The position numbers and the translations under genes are program-made. A DNA stretch of 64,000 nt from Erwinia sp. ErVv1 (lineage in GTDB: Bacteria; Pseudomonadota; Gammaproteobacteria; Enterobacterales; Enterobacteriaceae), in contig NZ_CDPK01000002.1 of assembly GCF_900068895.1 (NCBI RefSeq), forward strand, positions 416,123 to 480,122, read 5' to 3'. Positions within the stretch are counted from its first letter, which is position 1. Each line of letters starts with the position of its first letter. The notes beneath the pieces were generated by a model. That model was not told the origin of the DNA. It saw only the letters and a list, made by a program, of their open reading frames with translations, and searched no databases. Below, piece by piece: positions 18,375 to 27,284 of this stretch.

Positions 18375-18857
18375 ATGCTTGATATTCGTTTTCCTACGGC
18401 CTTACAAATGGTGCTCTGCGTGGCCCAGTCAGAGCGGGAAGGTAAACGCAGCACCAGCAAAATTCTGGCCATGGGGCTTGAGGCTAACCCGAGTTTCGTG
18501 CGCAAGATGATGGTGCCTCTAACCCGCGATGGCATTATCGTGTCGACGCTGGGTCGTTCAGGGACTATTCGCCTTGGTCGACCCGCAGAAGCGATTTCGC
18601 TCTGCGATATTTATACCTCGGTGCTGGAAGACAAACCCCTGCTGGCAGGACGACCTGAGGTATCGGCCCGCTGTCTGGTGAGTGCCAACGCCTGCTGGTT
18701 CTTTAAAGAACTGGCGCGCGAGGCTGAACAGGCCTCGCTTGACGTACTCGCCAAATGGACGGTTGCGGATGCATTAAAAGAGATCCATGCCCGCGACAGC
18801 CGTCATCCTGAAGGCAGCTGCGAGTTGCAGAAAAACCCCGAAGATGTCGCTATCTGA
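18375..18857 (+). CDS. Rrf2-family transcriptional regulator
   Basis: A 160-residue winged-helix regulator with the Rrf2 pattern: a start resembling the family start, helix-turn-helix in STSKILAMGLEANPSFVRKMM, and a wing GTIRLGRPAEAISLCDIY. Cysteines occur at about positions 15, 77, 100, 107 and 148, but the tight three-cysteine cluster of NsrR/IscR is absent, so it may be a YwnA/redox-type or non-cluster member. An AAGGA site sets the start. A strong hairpin with a T-run follows at 18899-18927. Target is unknown; the upstream reductase is a candidate. Confidence 0.85.
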   Translation: MLDIRFPTALQMVLCVAQSEREGKRSTSKILAMGLEANPSFVRKMMVPLTRDGIIVSTLGRSGTIRLGRPAEAISLCDIYTSVLEDKPLLAGRPEVSARCLVSANACWFFKELAREAEQASLDVLAKWTVADALKEIHARDSRHPEGSCELQKNPEDVAI

Positions 18858-18898
18858 GGCCCGCTCCGCAACCATCTCCATCTCCATCTCCATTGCCA

Positions 18899-18927
18899 GG
18901 CCGCACTGCTAACGTTGTGCGGCCTTT
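18899..18927 (+). terminator. Rho-independent terminator of the Rrf2-type gene
   Basis: GGCCGCAC (18899-18906) pairs with GTGCGGCC (18917-18924), followed by TTT. Just upstream, CCATCT is repeated three times (18872-18889). Confidence 0.7.
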
Positions 18928-19172
18928 GAGATATTAGCTGTCTGGCTGGTTAAACACAGTCAGTCTGTTCCCAACAGGTTTAGCTAACGCCCCTGAACAT
19001 CAGATCCTCATGCGCTACCGATCGCATTTAATGCAACAATTAAACTTGCATTAAGGCGACCTCTCCTTTACCGTAACTAAGTGCATTCGTTAAAGTTACC
19101 TTTTACTCGCGTCCCTGAGGAAGTTCAGCTCTGACGCATGAGTGAAAACAAAAAAACCAGAAGGGGAAAGCA
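18928..19172. other. Intergenic region upstream of the AraC-type regulator
   Basis: Contains the promoter region of the short AraC-type gene, with an AT-rich stretch around 19030-19090. No gene seen. Confidence 0.35.
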
Positions 19173-19508
19173 ATGAGTCACGATGATTTTATTAACGATC
19201 TCGTTAAGTGGATCGATACCCATATCGAAGGGAAAATGGATCTTGATACCGTTGCTGAACGTGCAGGGTACTCCAAATGGCACCTGCAACGGATGTTTAA
19301 ACAGCACACCGGCTACGCGCTGGGCGAATACATTCGCGCTCGCCGCCTGAAAAAATCAGCCGAGCGGCTTGCGCGGGGCGCGGAACCTATCCTCGACGTG
19401 GCGATTTCATTTGGTTTTGACTCTCAGCAGTCCTTTAACCGCAGTTTTAAACGCCAGTTTGGCCAGTCTCCCGGTGCCTGGCGTCGTCAGGTTCAGGTTT
19501 GTGCCTGA
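19173..19508 (+). CDS. Short AraC-family activator of the MarA/SoxS/Rob type
   Basis: A 111-residue protein consisting only of the two helix-turn-helix AraC DNA-binding domain, the size of SoxS, MarA and RamA. Key segments are AGYSKWHLQRMFKQHTGYAL (first motif) and ILDVAISFGFDSQQSFNRSF (second). The wording YIRARRLKKSAERL is closest to the DNA-binding half of Rob. Such proteins activate efflux and stress genes through marboxes. GAAGGGGAAAG provides the ribosome site. It overlaps convergently by 16 bases with the flavin monooxygenase gene, placing an AraC-type and a MarR-type regulator in one locus. Confidence 0.9.
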   Translation: MSHDDFINDLVKWIDTHIEGKMDLDTVAERAGYSKWHLQRMFKQHTGYALGEYIRARRLKKSAERLARGAEPILDVAISFGFDSQQSFNRSFKRQFGQSPGAWRRQVQVCA

Positions 19509-20716
19509 CCGCTCCCTGTAGGATTAATGTCATAGTCGGGCAGCACAATGGCATCGGCTTTGGGCGTCAGAAACTTTGCCAGCAGCGGCCTGAATAAGGG
19601 GGCGTTTGCCATACGCAGTACGGCATAGCCGAAGGCAATCCCGGCGCGCGAATGGGGAGAGGCCAGGCGCGGTGCAAACCCCGGCACGCTCTGTGCCTGA
19701 TTAACATAGGGGCGCATAATTTTTTCCCAGGCAGCGAAGGCCTCTTTATGATCGTCATGACGTCCCAGCTCCCCGGCCAGCACGTAAGCGCCGCACATCC
19801 CCAGGCTGGTTCCCATCCCGCTGATGGGGGAGGCGCAATATGCGGCATCACCGACCAGGGCTACTCTTCCCTTTGACCAGCTATCCATTTTAACCTGTGA
19901 AATCTGGTCAAAATAGAGATCGTCTGCGTCATCAAGCGCGGCCAGTACGCGCGGTGTCTCCCAGCCTAAATGGCCAAACTTTTCCCGCAGCACACTTTTC
20001 TGCTCGTGTGCTGAAAGTTTTTCATAGCCACCCGGTGGTTCCTGAAATGACAGCAGTGCACGGGTGGTGCCCAGGTTGTCAGGACGCAGGCAGACGCATA
20101 ATCCGCCGGGCGCATTAAACCACCTCATATCTGGCGCGTCGCCCGGCGCGCGGGGCAGGGTGAACCAGGCGGTATAGAGATTAAAGGATCTGCGCTTGAC
20201 CTCGTTACCGAACACCAGCTTACGCGTAGAGGATCCGACCCCTTCTGCGGCGATCACCAAATCGAAAACCGCCTCTTCCCCGTGTTCAAAGCCCACTTTC
20301 ACTCCATCAGAGAGCTCTTCAAGTGAGGCGATGCTATCGCCAAATTTATAGGTCACCCCTTTACCGCAGTGTTCAATTAGCAGCTTTGCCAGCTCACCGC
20401 GCAGAATTTCAAGCTCCGCAACCGGTCCGTTGCCGTCATACGCGCCTGCGCCAAATTGCGCGCGAGTGCGATTTTGCTCATCCACGAATTTTATGCTCTC
20501 TTCATGAGTTGAATTAGCCCGAATGGCCTCTTCAATCCCCATACGCTGCGCTACTACCCGGCCCGCGCCGCGAATATCAATCGTCTGACCGCCGTCGCGG
20601 AATTCTGGCGCCCGCTCGACAACGGTAACCTCCATACCCTGGCGCGACAGCCAGTAGGCCAGCGTGGGGCCCGCAACGCTGGCACCGGTGATCAGGATCC
20701 TGCGCGTAGCGTTCAT
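19493..20716 (-). CDS. FAD-dependent monooxygenase (PHBH/TetX-like)
   Basis: A 407-residue class A flavoprotein monooxygenase. The FAD-binding Rossmann motif GASVAGPTLAYWLSRQG is at residues 11-27 (the usual GxGxxG reads GASVAG), the DG-type motif is AAEGVGSST near 165, and the GD motif is LVGDAAYCASPISGMGTSLG near 290. Such enzymes hydroxylate aromatic or antibiotic substrates with NAD(P)H and oxygen; TetX-like and aromatic hydroxylase roles are both possible. It is translationally coupled (ATGA) downstream of a MarR regulator, so it is probably induced by a phenolic or drug-like ligand. Confidence 0.9.
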   Translation of the reverse strand: MNATRRILITGASVAGPTLAYWLSRQGMEVTVVERAPEFRDGGQTIDIRGAGRVVAQRMGIEEAIRANSTHEESIKFVDEQNRTRAQFGAGAYDGNGPVAELEILRGELAKLLIEHCGKGVTYKFGDSIASLEELSDGVKVGFEHGEEAVFDLVIAAEGVGSSTRKLVFGNEVKRRSFNLYTAWFTLPRAPGDAPDMRWFNAPGGLCVCLRPDNLGTTRALLSFQEPPGGYEKLSAHEQKSVLREKFGHLGWETPRVLAALDDADDLYFDQISQVKMDSWSKGRVALVGDAAYCASPISGMGTSLGMCGAYVLAGELGRHDDHKEAFAAWEKIMRPYVNQAQSVPGFAPRLASPHSRAGIAFGYAVLRMANAPLFRPLLAKFLTPKADAIVLPDYDINPTGSGQAQT

Positions 20717-21222
20717 CGTTTTTCCTTTTTTGTCAGGGCTGGCAGGCTGTTTTGATAAACGGCGATAACCTGCGCGAGAAAGCGATCTATCGTTGTGCGA
20801 TCGTCAGGTGAAAGTGCGCTCAATAGCGCCTCCAGCCCGGTGAGCATTGGCGCGAGATGGCGGTAAGTTTGTGCCACAGAAGCCTGCATGGGACGCACCA
20901 GCACGCGGCGCTTATCGCTTTGCTGGCGCTCGCGCGCCACGTGCCCGGCGCGCTCCAGCCGGTCAATGACCAGCGTAATGCCCGCGGTAGTAAGGGAAAG
21001 CCGGCGGGCAAGCTCATTGGGAGAGAGCGGCCCCGAAGCGATCAGCTGCTCCATTAGCGCCAGATCGGTCTGATTGATCCCCATTGCGTTGCCCAGCTCT
21101 GCGGCGGCATCACGCGTGAGAATAGCGATCCTCTGCAACTGCTGGGCAATCGTATCGCCTGCTACGGGCATCGCACGCGGATCTTCATTTGGCAAGGACT
21201 CGTGATTAACCTCGTGGTGCAT
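20713..21222 (-). CDS. MarR-family transcriptional regulator
   Basis: A 169-residue winged-helix regulator. The MarR fold is seen in GPLSPNELARRLSLTTAGIT (recognition region), followed by the wing DRLERAGHVARERQQSDKRR with the conserved DxRxx arrangement. A GAGG ribosome site precedes the ATG. It is the first gene of a two-gene unit with the flavin monooxygenase (ATGA overlap) and is divergent from the oxygenase-ABC operon. Likely an autorepressor released by an aromatic or phenolic ligand; this is inference from family and context. Confidence 0.92.
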   Translation of the reverse strand: MHHEVNHESLPNEDPRAMPVAGDTIAQQLQRIAILTRDAAAELGNAMGINQTDLALMEQLIASGPLSPNELARRLSLTTAGITLVIDRLERAGHVARERQQSDKRRVLVRPMQASVAQTYRHLAPMLTGLEALLSALSPDDRTTIDRFLAQVIAVYQNSLPALTKKEKR

Positions 21223-21263
21223 GGTTTTCCTCAGTTTCGATGCGGCCTGATTAGATCGCTAAG

Positions 21264-21275
21264 TTAGTTAGTTAA
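21264..21275. promoter_or_regulatory. Possible MarR operator core
   Basis: TTAGTTAGTTAA lies 42 bases upstream of the marR-type gene, in the 250-base region shared with the divergent oxygenase operon. The TTAGTTAG wording is common in MarR operators. No footprint evidence. Confidence 0.25.
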
Positions 21276-21472
21276 TATTCCGCAAGCTTAGGCCAGCCCT
21301 CAATCGCTGTCAAGCGGGGGAAATTTCACCTGACTGGGCTTATTCAGCTATCAGTTAATCATTGCTGTATTTCATATTTCATCCCGACGTTAAAAACCGC
21401 AATAGTGCCTGTCAGTCAGCGGCTGAATGGCGATGGTCGCCATCTCAGGCAGGTTTATCTCCTGGAGGTTAA

Positions 21473-22546
21473 GTGGAACACGTCACGTCATTACCTATTC
21501 TGGATCTCTCCCATCTTGACGGTTCGGCGGAGCAGCAGCAGGCGTTCCTCGATCGGCTGAGTCAGAGCGCACGGGAAGTGGGGTTTTTCTACCTGATCAA
21601 CCATGGCGTCGATCCCGCACTCTCCGCCGGGGTCCAGCAGCTCTCACGGCGCTTTTTTGCGCTGCCGGATGAGGAGAAAGAGCGGGTCGCGATGATTCAC
21701 TCCCCGCACTTTCGCGGCTACAACCGTGCGGGATCGGAAATCACCCGCAGCCAGCCCGACTGGCGCGAGCAGTTTGATATTGGCGCCGAGCGGGAAGCGC
21801 TGCCGCTGGCTCCAGGCGAAGCGGGCTGGAAGCGACTTCAGGGGCCCAATCTCTGGCCGGAAGCGCTGCCCGAGCTGCAAAGGGAGCTACAGGCCTGGCA
21901 GCAGCAGATGACCCGCATGTCGCTGCGGCTACTGCGCGCCTTTGCCGAAGCCCTTTCGCTGCCCGGTGACGCCTTCGACGGGCTGTATGGTGAAAAGCCC
22001 AATGAACACGTTAAGCTGATCCGTTATCCCGGCAGGACGGGTGATGAGAGCGGGCAGGGCGTTGGGGCACATAAGGACTCCGGGTTTCTCAGCTTCCTCC
22101 TGCAGGATAACCAGCGCGGGCTTCAGGTGGAGGTTGAGCCGGATCGCTGGGTGGATGCGCTGCCGCTGCCCGGCGCGTTTGTGGTTAACATCGGTGAACT
22201 GCTGGAGCTGGCGACTAACGGCTACCTGCGCGCTACCGTCCATCGCGTTATTTCCCCGGCAACGGGTAGCGACAGACTGTCGATCGCGTTTTTCCTCGGT
22301 GCCCAGCTGGACGGCGCCGTACCGGTTTATCAGCTGAACGAACAGCTCAGTCAGCTGGCGCATGGCCCGGCCAGCCATCCGCTCAATCCGCTGCTGCGGG
22401 AGGTGGGCTGGAATTATCTGAAGGGCCGCCTGCGTTCGCACCCTGACGTCGCAGCCCGCTGGTATGGCGACCTGCTGACGCAAAAAATTGATCAACCCAT
22501 TGAGCAACCTTCGTCAAACCGATCGCATAAGGAGCCTTCTCTATGA
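21473..22546 (+). CDS. Isopenicillin N synthase-like non-haem Fe(II) dioxygenase
   Basis: A 357-residue 2-oxoglutarate/Fe(II)-type oxygenase. The N-terminal DIOX_N domain (PILDLSHLDGS, then GFFYLINHGVD) is followed by the jelly-roll core with iron ligands H and D in GVGAHKDSGFLSFLLQD, the distal His in RATVHRVISP, and the R-x-S co-substrate motif RLSIAFFLG. The start is GTG at 21473, fixed by TGGAGG five bases upstream. Its stop overlaps the start of a MetQ-like binding protein by ATGA, the first of three coupled ABC genes. It probably acts on a small amino-acid-like compound brought in by that transporter. Substrate unknown. Confidence 0.9.
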   Translation: MEHVTSLPILDLSHLDGSAEQQQAFLDRLSQSAREVGFFYLINHGVDPALSAGVQQLSRRFFALPDEEKERVAMIHSPHFRGYNRAGSEITRSQPDWREQFDIGAEREALPLAPGEAGWKRLQGPNLWPEALPELQRELQAWQQQMTRMSLRLLRAFAEALSLPGDAFDGLYGEKPNEHVKLIRYPGRTGDESGQGVGAHKDSGFLSFLLQDNQRGLQVEVEPDRWVDALPLPGAFVVNIGELLELATNGYLRATVHRVISPATGSDRLSIAFFLGAQLDGAVPVYQLNEQLSQLAHGPASHPLNPLLREVGWNYLKGRLRSHPDVAARWYGDLLTQKIDQPIEQPSSNRSHKEPSL

Positions 22547-23355
22547 CTCGCCACGCCGCCGTTAGCCTCAGCGGGCTCGCCCTGTTAATTTCTCTCTCCT
22601 TTACCGCCCAGGCGGAGGAGGCGCTGCGGGTCGCAGCCGATCCGGTTCCCCATGCGGAGATCCTGAACTATGTGAAAAAAATCGACCCCTCCCTCAACCT
22701 GAAAGTGATTGAGCTGACCAGCGGGGTCAACGCCAATGAACTGCTGGCACACGGCGACGTGGATGCTAACTATTTCCAGCATGTTCCCTATCTGCGCGAG
22801 CAGGAGAAGGCGCTGGGACAGACCTTCCGCGTTGCGGCGACCGTACATATTGAGCCGCTGGGGATCTACTCCCACAAGATTAAAACCCTTAGCGCACTGC
22901 GCGATAATGCCAGCGTTGCGGTGCCAAATAACGTCACCAATCTCAGCCGTTCGCTCTACCTGCTGCAAAAAGAGGGCTTGATCAAACTGAAGCCAGGCTA
23001 TGACGACCCGGCAAAAAATCAGGCTACGCCGCAGGATATCGCCAGCAACCCGAAACATCTGAAGATCCTGGAAGTGGAGTCACCGCAGATCCCCCGGGCG
23101 CTGGACGATGTTGACCTGGCGGTGATCAACGGTAATTACGCCCTGGAGGCCGGCCTGGTGCCAGCCAGAGATGCGCTCGGTCTGGAAAGTTCGCAGCATA
23201 ATCCCTATGCCAACATTTTGGTCACCACGCCTGCCCTGGCAGGGGATGCGCGTATCAAGCGCCTGGCAAAGGATTTGCAGTCAGAGCAGGTGGCCGAATT
23301 TATCCGCCAAAACTATAAGGGATCGGTGATCCCGGTTACGGGACAGCCGCAATGA
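22543..23355 (+). CDS. MetQ/NlpA-family substrate-binding protein (non-lipoprotein form)
   Basis: A 270-residue periplasmic binding protein of the methionine-uptake family. Landmarks are [31 protein letters not shown], and [23 protein letters not shown]. coli MetQ is a lipoprotein, but here the signal peptide ends SFTAQA-EE with no lipobox cysteine, so the protein should be soluble in the periplasm. It overlaps the oxygenase gene before it and the ATPase gene after it by ATGA. Ligand may be methionine or a related sulfur or amino compound. Confidence 0.92.
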   Translation: MTRHAAVSLSGLALLISLSFTAQAEEALRVAADPVPHAEILNYVKKIDPSLNLKVIELTSGVNANELLAHGDVDANYFQHVPYLREQEKALGQTFRVAATVHIEPLGIYSHKIKTLSALRDNASVAVPNNVTNLSRSLYLLQKEGLIKLKPGYDDPAKNQATPQDIASNPKHLKILEVESPQIPRALDDVDLAVINGNYALEAGLVPARDALGLESSQHNPYANILVTTPALAGDARIKRLAKDLQSEQVAEFIRQNYKGSVIPVTGQPQ

Positions 23356-24167
23356 TCAGACTCGACAGGGTGTCAAAACAGTATCCGGGCGCGTTAACTC
23401 CGGCGCTGCAAAACGTATCACTGACGCTGCGGCAGGGGGAAATTACCGGCATTGTGGGGCGCAGCGGCGCCGGAAAAAGTACGCTGATCCGCTGTCTGAA
23501 CCTGCTGGAACGACCTGATTCAGGACGGATCCTGTTCGACGAACAGGATATCACTCTGCTCACGCCCGGGGACCTTCGGCGACAGCGGCAGCGCAGCAGC
23601 ATGATCTTCCAGCACTTCAATCTGCTTCATTCCCGTAACGTCGCTGACAATGTGGCGGTACCGCTTGAAATTGCGGGTATGCCGCGCGGACAGCGCCTGA
23701 CGCGCGTCGCGGAGCTGTTGGACCTGGTTGGGCTGAATGAAAAAGCCCGTGCGTTTCCCTCCCAGCTTTCCGGCGGTCAGCAGCAGCGGGTCGGCATTGC
23801 CCGGGCGCTGGCAGCAAGGCCCGACTATCTGTTATGCGACGAGGCGACCAGTGCGCTCGATGCGGAAACCACCCAAAGCGTGCTGGCCCTGCTGAAGCAG
23901 ATCAATCAGCAGTTTGGCCTGACCATCGTGATGATCACCCACCAGCTGGAAGTGGTCAAAGCCGTCTGCGATCGCGCGGCCCTGCTTGAAACGGGGCGTC
24001 TGGTGGAAGAGGGCGCGCTGCGCGACCTGCTGATGGATCCCCGGTCAGCGCTGCGTGACTCCCTGCTACAGGGTGGCCATGATGAGCAGGCTTTTCTGCG
24101 CCGCCACGGGCTGACGTTTGGTCAGGAGCAGGTATGGACGACGAGGGAAACACGCTATGCGTATTAG
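23352..24167 (+). CDS. MetN-like ABC transporter ATP-binding protein
   Basis: A 271-residue ABC ATPase. The Walker A motif is [10 protein letters not shown] (residues 37-46), the signature [15 protein letters not shown] lies near 138, Walker B is [12 protein letters not shown], and the switch His is in MITHQLEV. The order and the partner permease identify the methionine-uptake family. The extra C-terminal ACT-like domain (C2 domain) of E. coli MetN, which senses methionine in feedback inhibition, is missing: this protein is about 70 residues shorter than MetN (343). Its last 11 bases overlap the permease gene. Confidence 0.93.
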   Translation: MIRLDRVSKQYPGALTPALQNVSLTLRQGEITGIVGRSGAGKSTLIRCLNLLERPDSGRILFDEQDITLLTPGDLRRQRQRSSMIFQHFNLLHSRNVADNVAVPLEIAGMPRGQRLTRVAELLDLVGLNEKARAFPSQLSGGQQQRVGIARALAARPDYLLCDEATSALDAETTQSVLALLKQINQQFGLTIVMITHQLEVVKAVCDRAALLETGRLVEEGALRDLLMDPRSALRDSLLQGGHDEQAFLRRHGLTFGQEQVWTTRETRYAY

Positions 24168-24828
24168 CCTGGAATGGGACAGCTTTTTTGCTCTGCTCGG
24201 GCAGGCAACGCTTGAAACCCTGTATATGGTTGGCCTGGCGGGCGGCCTGACTCTGCTTATCGGCCTGCCGCTCGGCGTGTTGCTATTTGTCAGCCGTCGC
24301 AACGGTCTTTACCCGCTGCCCTGGATCCATGCCGTACTGGGCACGCTGATTAATATTGGGCGCTCTTTGCCTTTCGTCGTGCTGCTTATTGCGCTGATCC
24401 CCTTTACCCGCCTGGTGGTCGGTACCACCCTGGGCAGTACGGCGGCGGTGGTGCCCATTGCACTGGGCGCCTTTCCCTTTTTTGCCCGTATCGTTGAGAA
24501 CGCGCTGGATGAGGTTGAAAAGGGAAGGACGGAGGCGGTGATCGCCATGGGAGGCACCCACTGGCATGTGATCGCTAAGGTACTGCTGCCGGAGGCACTG
24601 CCCGCCATAGTGGCCGGTATTACGCTGACGCTTGTGATGCTGATTGGCTTCTCATCAATGGCGGGCGTGATCGGGGGAGGCGGTCTGGGCGACCTGGCGA
24701 TCCGCTACGGATACCAGCGCTTTAACCAGCAGGTGATGGTCGGCACGATAGTGGTGCTGATCGTGCTGGTGCAGGGCGTGCAGATGCTTGGCGACCGCGT
24801 GGTTCGTTCGCTGGCGCATCGTCGTTAA
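24157..24828 (+). CDS. MetI-like ABC transporter permease
   Basis: About 223 residues with five to six membrane segments and the EAA loop ([20 protein letters not shown]) that contacts the ATPase. Sequence matches the MetI permease pattern ([40 protein letters not shown]). The ATG at 24157 is preferred over an in-frame TTG at 24118 because it has GAGGGA seven bases upstream and gives the family N terminus. It completes the oxygenase-binding protein-ATPase-permease operon. Confidence 0.93.
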   Translation: MRISLEWDSFFALLGQATLETLYMVGLAGGLTLLIGLPLGVLLFVSRRNGLYPLPWIHAVLGTLINIGRSLPFVVLLIALIPFTRLVVGTTLGSTAAVVPIALGAFPFFARIVENALDEVEKGRTEAVIAMGGTHWHVIAKVLLPEALPAIVAGITLTLVMLIGFSSMAGVIGGGGLGDLAIRYGYQRFNQQVMVGTIVVLIVLVQGVQMLGDRVVRSLAHRR

Positions 24829-24905
24829 ATCGGCCGCAAAATGCAGCGGACCTTGTATACTGTCTGAATTACATCGGATTTTTAATATTTCAGACAGGAA
24901 GCGTC

Positions 24906-25925
24906 ATGGAGATGTCTCAACTGAATAAACGGGGGCTGTGTCAGGCCGCCAGCTATATCCTGGTATTTATCGCGCTGTTTATGATTTTTCCGCTGCGGCT
25001 GCTGCCCTGTTTTCTCGCCGGATTTATCGTTTATGAAACGGTGCTGGCGCTCACCCCCTGGGTGGAGAGGTTGGTGAAAGGTCCGCTGGCGCGGTGGATC
25101 ATTATTTTTTCCCTCACGCTGGTGGTGGTGCTTGGTCTGGCGCTGGGGATCACCAAGCTGATTGGTTATCTGCTGCATGACTTCCAGAATCCCGCTGCTT
25201 TCCACGCAGCGGCCAGCAAGCTGCTGGAGGACGCACAGCGCACGCTGTCGCCAGTGGTTACCCGCTATCTTCCCGCCGATATTGATGAGCTCCAGCATCA
25301 GGTAGTGACCTGGCTGCGGGAACATCTGGTGGTGGTGCAAACCTTTGGTCGTACCGCCGCTCATACCTTCGCCACCATGCTGATCGGCATGCTGCTGGGG
25401 GCGATCGTTTCCCTGCGGGTCAGCAGCGATGATGCGCATCAGGCTCCGCTCAAGCAGGCGCTCCTTCAGCGTCTGACGCTGCTGGCGGCGTCGTTTCATA
25501 ACGTGGTCTTTGCCCAAATCAAGGTATCGCTGGTCAATACGCTGCTGACCTGTGGCTTCCTTTTCGGCCTGCTGCCGATGTTTGGCCTGCATTTTCCCTT
25601 CGCGAAAACGGTCGTGGTGTTAACCTTTGTGGCCGGGCTGCTGCCAATAATTGGCAACCTAATCTCGAATACGGTGATTATCCTGATTGGCCTGTCGATT
25701 TCGCTGGAGGCTGCGCTAATCGCACTTATTTTCCTGATCGTGGTGCATAAGCTGGAGTATTTTATTAATGCGCGCATTTTTGGCACCCGCATCAATGCAA
25801 AAACCTGGGAGATCCTGCTGGCGATGCTGGTTTTCGAATCTGCCTTTGGGCTGGCTGGGGTAGTTGCCGCCCCGGTCTATTATGCCTACCTGAAAAGTGA
25901 ACTACGCCAGGCACGGCTGATATAG
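24906..25925 (+). CDS. AI-2E family transporter (PF01594-type membrane protein)
   Basis: A 339-residue integral membrane protein with about seven or eight hydrophobic segments and a soluble loop around residues 75-150. The C-terminal block AGLLPIIGNLISNTVIILIG and HKLEYFINARIFGTRINAKT is characteristic of the AI-2E exporter family (YdiK, YhhT, PerM). Members are implicated in export or ion antiport, and the signal-export role of the family name is not proven for most. GGAAG precedes the ATG. A stable hairpin follows. Single-gene unit. Confidence 0.85.
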   Translation: MEMSQLNKRGLCQAASYILVFIALFMIFPLRLLPCFLAGFIVYETVLALTPWVERLVKGPLARWIIIFSLTLVVVLGLALGITKLIGYLLHDFQNPAAFHAAASKLLEDAQRTLSPVVTRYLPADIDELQHQVVTWLREHLVVVQTFGRTAAHTFATMLIGMLLGAIVSLRVSSDDAHQAPLKQALLQRLTLLAASFHNVVFAQIKVSLVNTLLTCGFLFGLLPMFGLHFPFAKTVVVLTFVAGLLPIIGNLISNTVIILIGLSISLEAALIALIFLIVVHKLEYFINARIFGTRINAKTWEILLAMLVFESAFGLAGVVAAPVYYAYLKSELRQARLI

Positions 25926-25940
25926 AATCGGCGGTAAGTT

Positions 25941-25978
25941 TTATCTGCCTCAGTATCGCAAGACGCTGAGGCAGATAA
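25941..25978. terminator. Bidirectional hairpin between AI-2E gene and cdh
   Basis: TTATCTGCCTCAG (25941-25953) and CTGAGGCAGATAA (25966-25978) are a perfect 13-bp stem over a 12-base loop, between two convergent genes. A/T-rich flanks on both sides suit termination from both directions. Confidence 0.75.
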
Positions 25979-25982
25979 GACG

Positions 25983-26720
25983 TTATTGCGCCAGTGCGCA
26001 GGTATGATCCTGCAATTTTTCTGCGCCAATGCGTTTTTCTAATGTACCCGATGCTTCGAGGATCATAAAGTTATCACTATCAAGATTGACAACTGCGAAG
26101 GTAGAATATTGTAGTTCACCGCCATCCGCTGCAACCTTGTCACTGACATCTTTAAAAACATTTCTATTTTTTAGCTCAGAAAATGATAGTTTTTTATAAT
26201 TAAAGGTGTAAGTTTTGAGCGGTTCAGGAAACACGTGCCAGTCATTGTCGATATTTTTAACATCCATGCGGTCCAGCGCTTCGCGTACAGGCTGAGCCAG
26301 GCATGAAATATGGACATGAAGCTGATCCTGTGAACGCGTATTAAGCGAGTTAACGGTAAGTGAAATATCCTGCTCCCTGACTTTTCTGTCAGTTTTTTCC
26401 GCGACAAGATCGCGAGCCTCCCATGAAAGATAAATATAGTTAGGCTGATTGTCTGCAAGCAGCTGTTCATCCTCAATGCCGGTTATTTGCTTCGTCGGCA
26501 GCAGCAGATACTGGTATTTATCGCTGTCGCCTTTATAAATAACGTAGCCATCATGCTCATCCACCAGGCTATAGGGAGTATATTTTCCGTCTGCCTTATA
26601 CTGAGGCTCACACTGATTGTGCACTTTATCCCATAAGATATTTCTGTCAACAGCATGGGCTACAGAGAGAAATGAACCTGATAGCAGCAATACGGAGAGG
26701 GCTTTTGAGGTATTATTCAT
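25983..26720 (-). CDS. cdh: CDP-diacylglycerol diphosphatase-like protein
   Basis: A 245-residue protein with a signal peptide ending at SVAHA-VD. It matches the Cdh pattern: YQYLLLPTKQITGIE, LSWEARDLV, SLTVNSLNTRSQDQLHVHIS, and a final LQDHTC. The HxHxS stretch is the nucleotidyl-transfer motif of the HIT-like fold. Cdh hydrolyses CDP-diacylglycerol to CMP and phosphatidate. E. coli Cdh has an uncleaved N-terminal membrane anchor, whereas this one looks cleavable. Ribosome site is weak. Low GC relative to neighbours. Family call is good; enzyme activity is inferred. Confidence 0.75.
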   Translation of the reverse strand: MNNTSKALSVLLLSGSFLSVAHAVDRNILWDKVHNQCEPQYKADGKYTPYSLVDEHDGYVIYKGDSDKYQYLLLPTKQITGIEDEQLLADNQPNYIYLSWEARDLVAEKTDRKVREQDISLTVNSLNTRSQDQLHVHISCLAQPVREALDRMDVKNIDNDWHVFPEPLKTYTFNYKKLSFSELKNRNVFKDVSDKVAADGGELQYSTFAVVNLDSDNFMILEASGTLEKRIGAEKLQDHTCALAQ

Positions 26721-26898
26721 AATATGTTATCCAGCTTAATTGTGTTACTGAATTATAGCTAGTCATCTTTTTTATTCCATTGATGAGGCGTTATAATAGG
26801 ATGCCAAAATAACAGTAATTAACATAAGCTGCTTTAAATAATAAACGTTCCCTGGTGCATTAGTTTGCCGATATTTACAACTACCTTATGGTTAATAG

Positions 26899-26982
26899 TG
26901 ATCAATCATTAACCATTAACCATTAACCATTAACCATTAACCATTAATGAGTGATTAGTAATTAGTGAGTAATGATTGATCA
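26899..26982. repeat. Heptamer tandem repeats between inverted repeats
   Basis: CATTAAC is repeated five times with a sixth partial copy (26907-26947). The array is bounded by a perfect 13-bp inverted repeat, TGATCAATCATTA at 26899-26911 and TAATGATTGATCA at 26970-26982. It sits in the 564-base region between the divergent cdh and RNase genes. It has an iteron-like or operator-like look; function unknown. Confidence 0.85.
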
Positions 26983-27168
26983 TCAGTAAGTAATGATAGT
27001 TAATCCCTGATGTCTGGTTAGCGTAAAATAATGTGGTGCTTTTTTATGATAAACCAAACATAACTATGTAAAGCTTACTGGCTTTTATGACGGCATCCTT
27101 CTTTATTGTTAAATACACTGTGGTCGCTACGACTTATTCACCGAAAGGATAAAATAGGCCATCTTTTT

Positions 27169-27184
27169 GGGGGGAGGGGCGGGG
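27169..27184 (+). other. G-rich tract upstream of the RNase gene
   Basis: Runs of six, four and four Gs separated by single bases lie 100 bases before the secreted RNase start. Apart from this and the heptamer array, the region 26721-27284 shows no gene. Confidence 0.5.
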
Positions 27185-27284
27185 TAAGTAGCCAGTTTCA
27201 GCCCTGCTAACGGAGTACCGGAAGAAACCCGACGCAGAATAAAAGATATAGACGACAATTATTTGCTCAGGTTAAGATTTCACA

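Noticed and set aside
26899..26982. CRISPR array
   Set aside because: Repeat unit is seven bases with no spacers; a simple tandem repeat.
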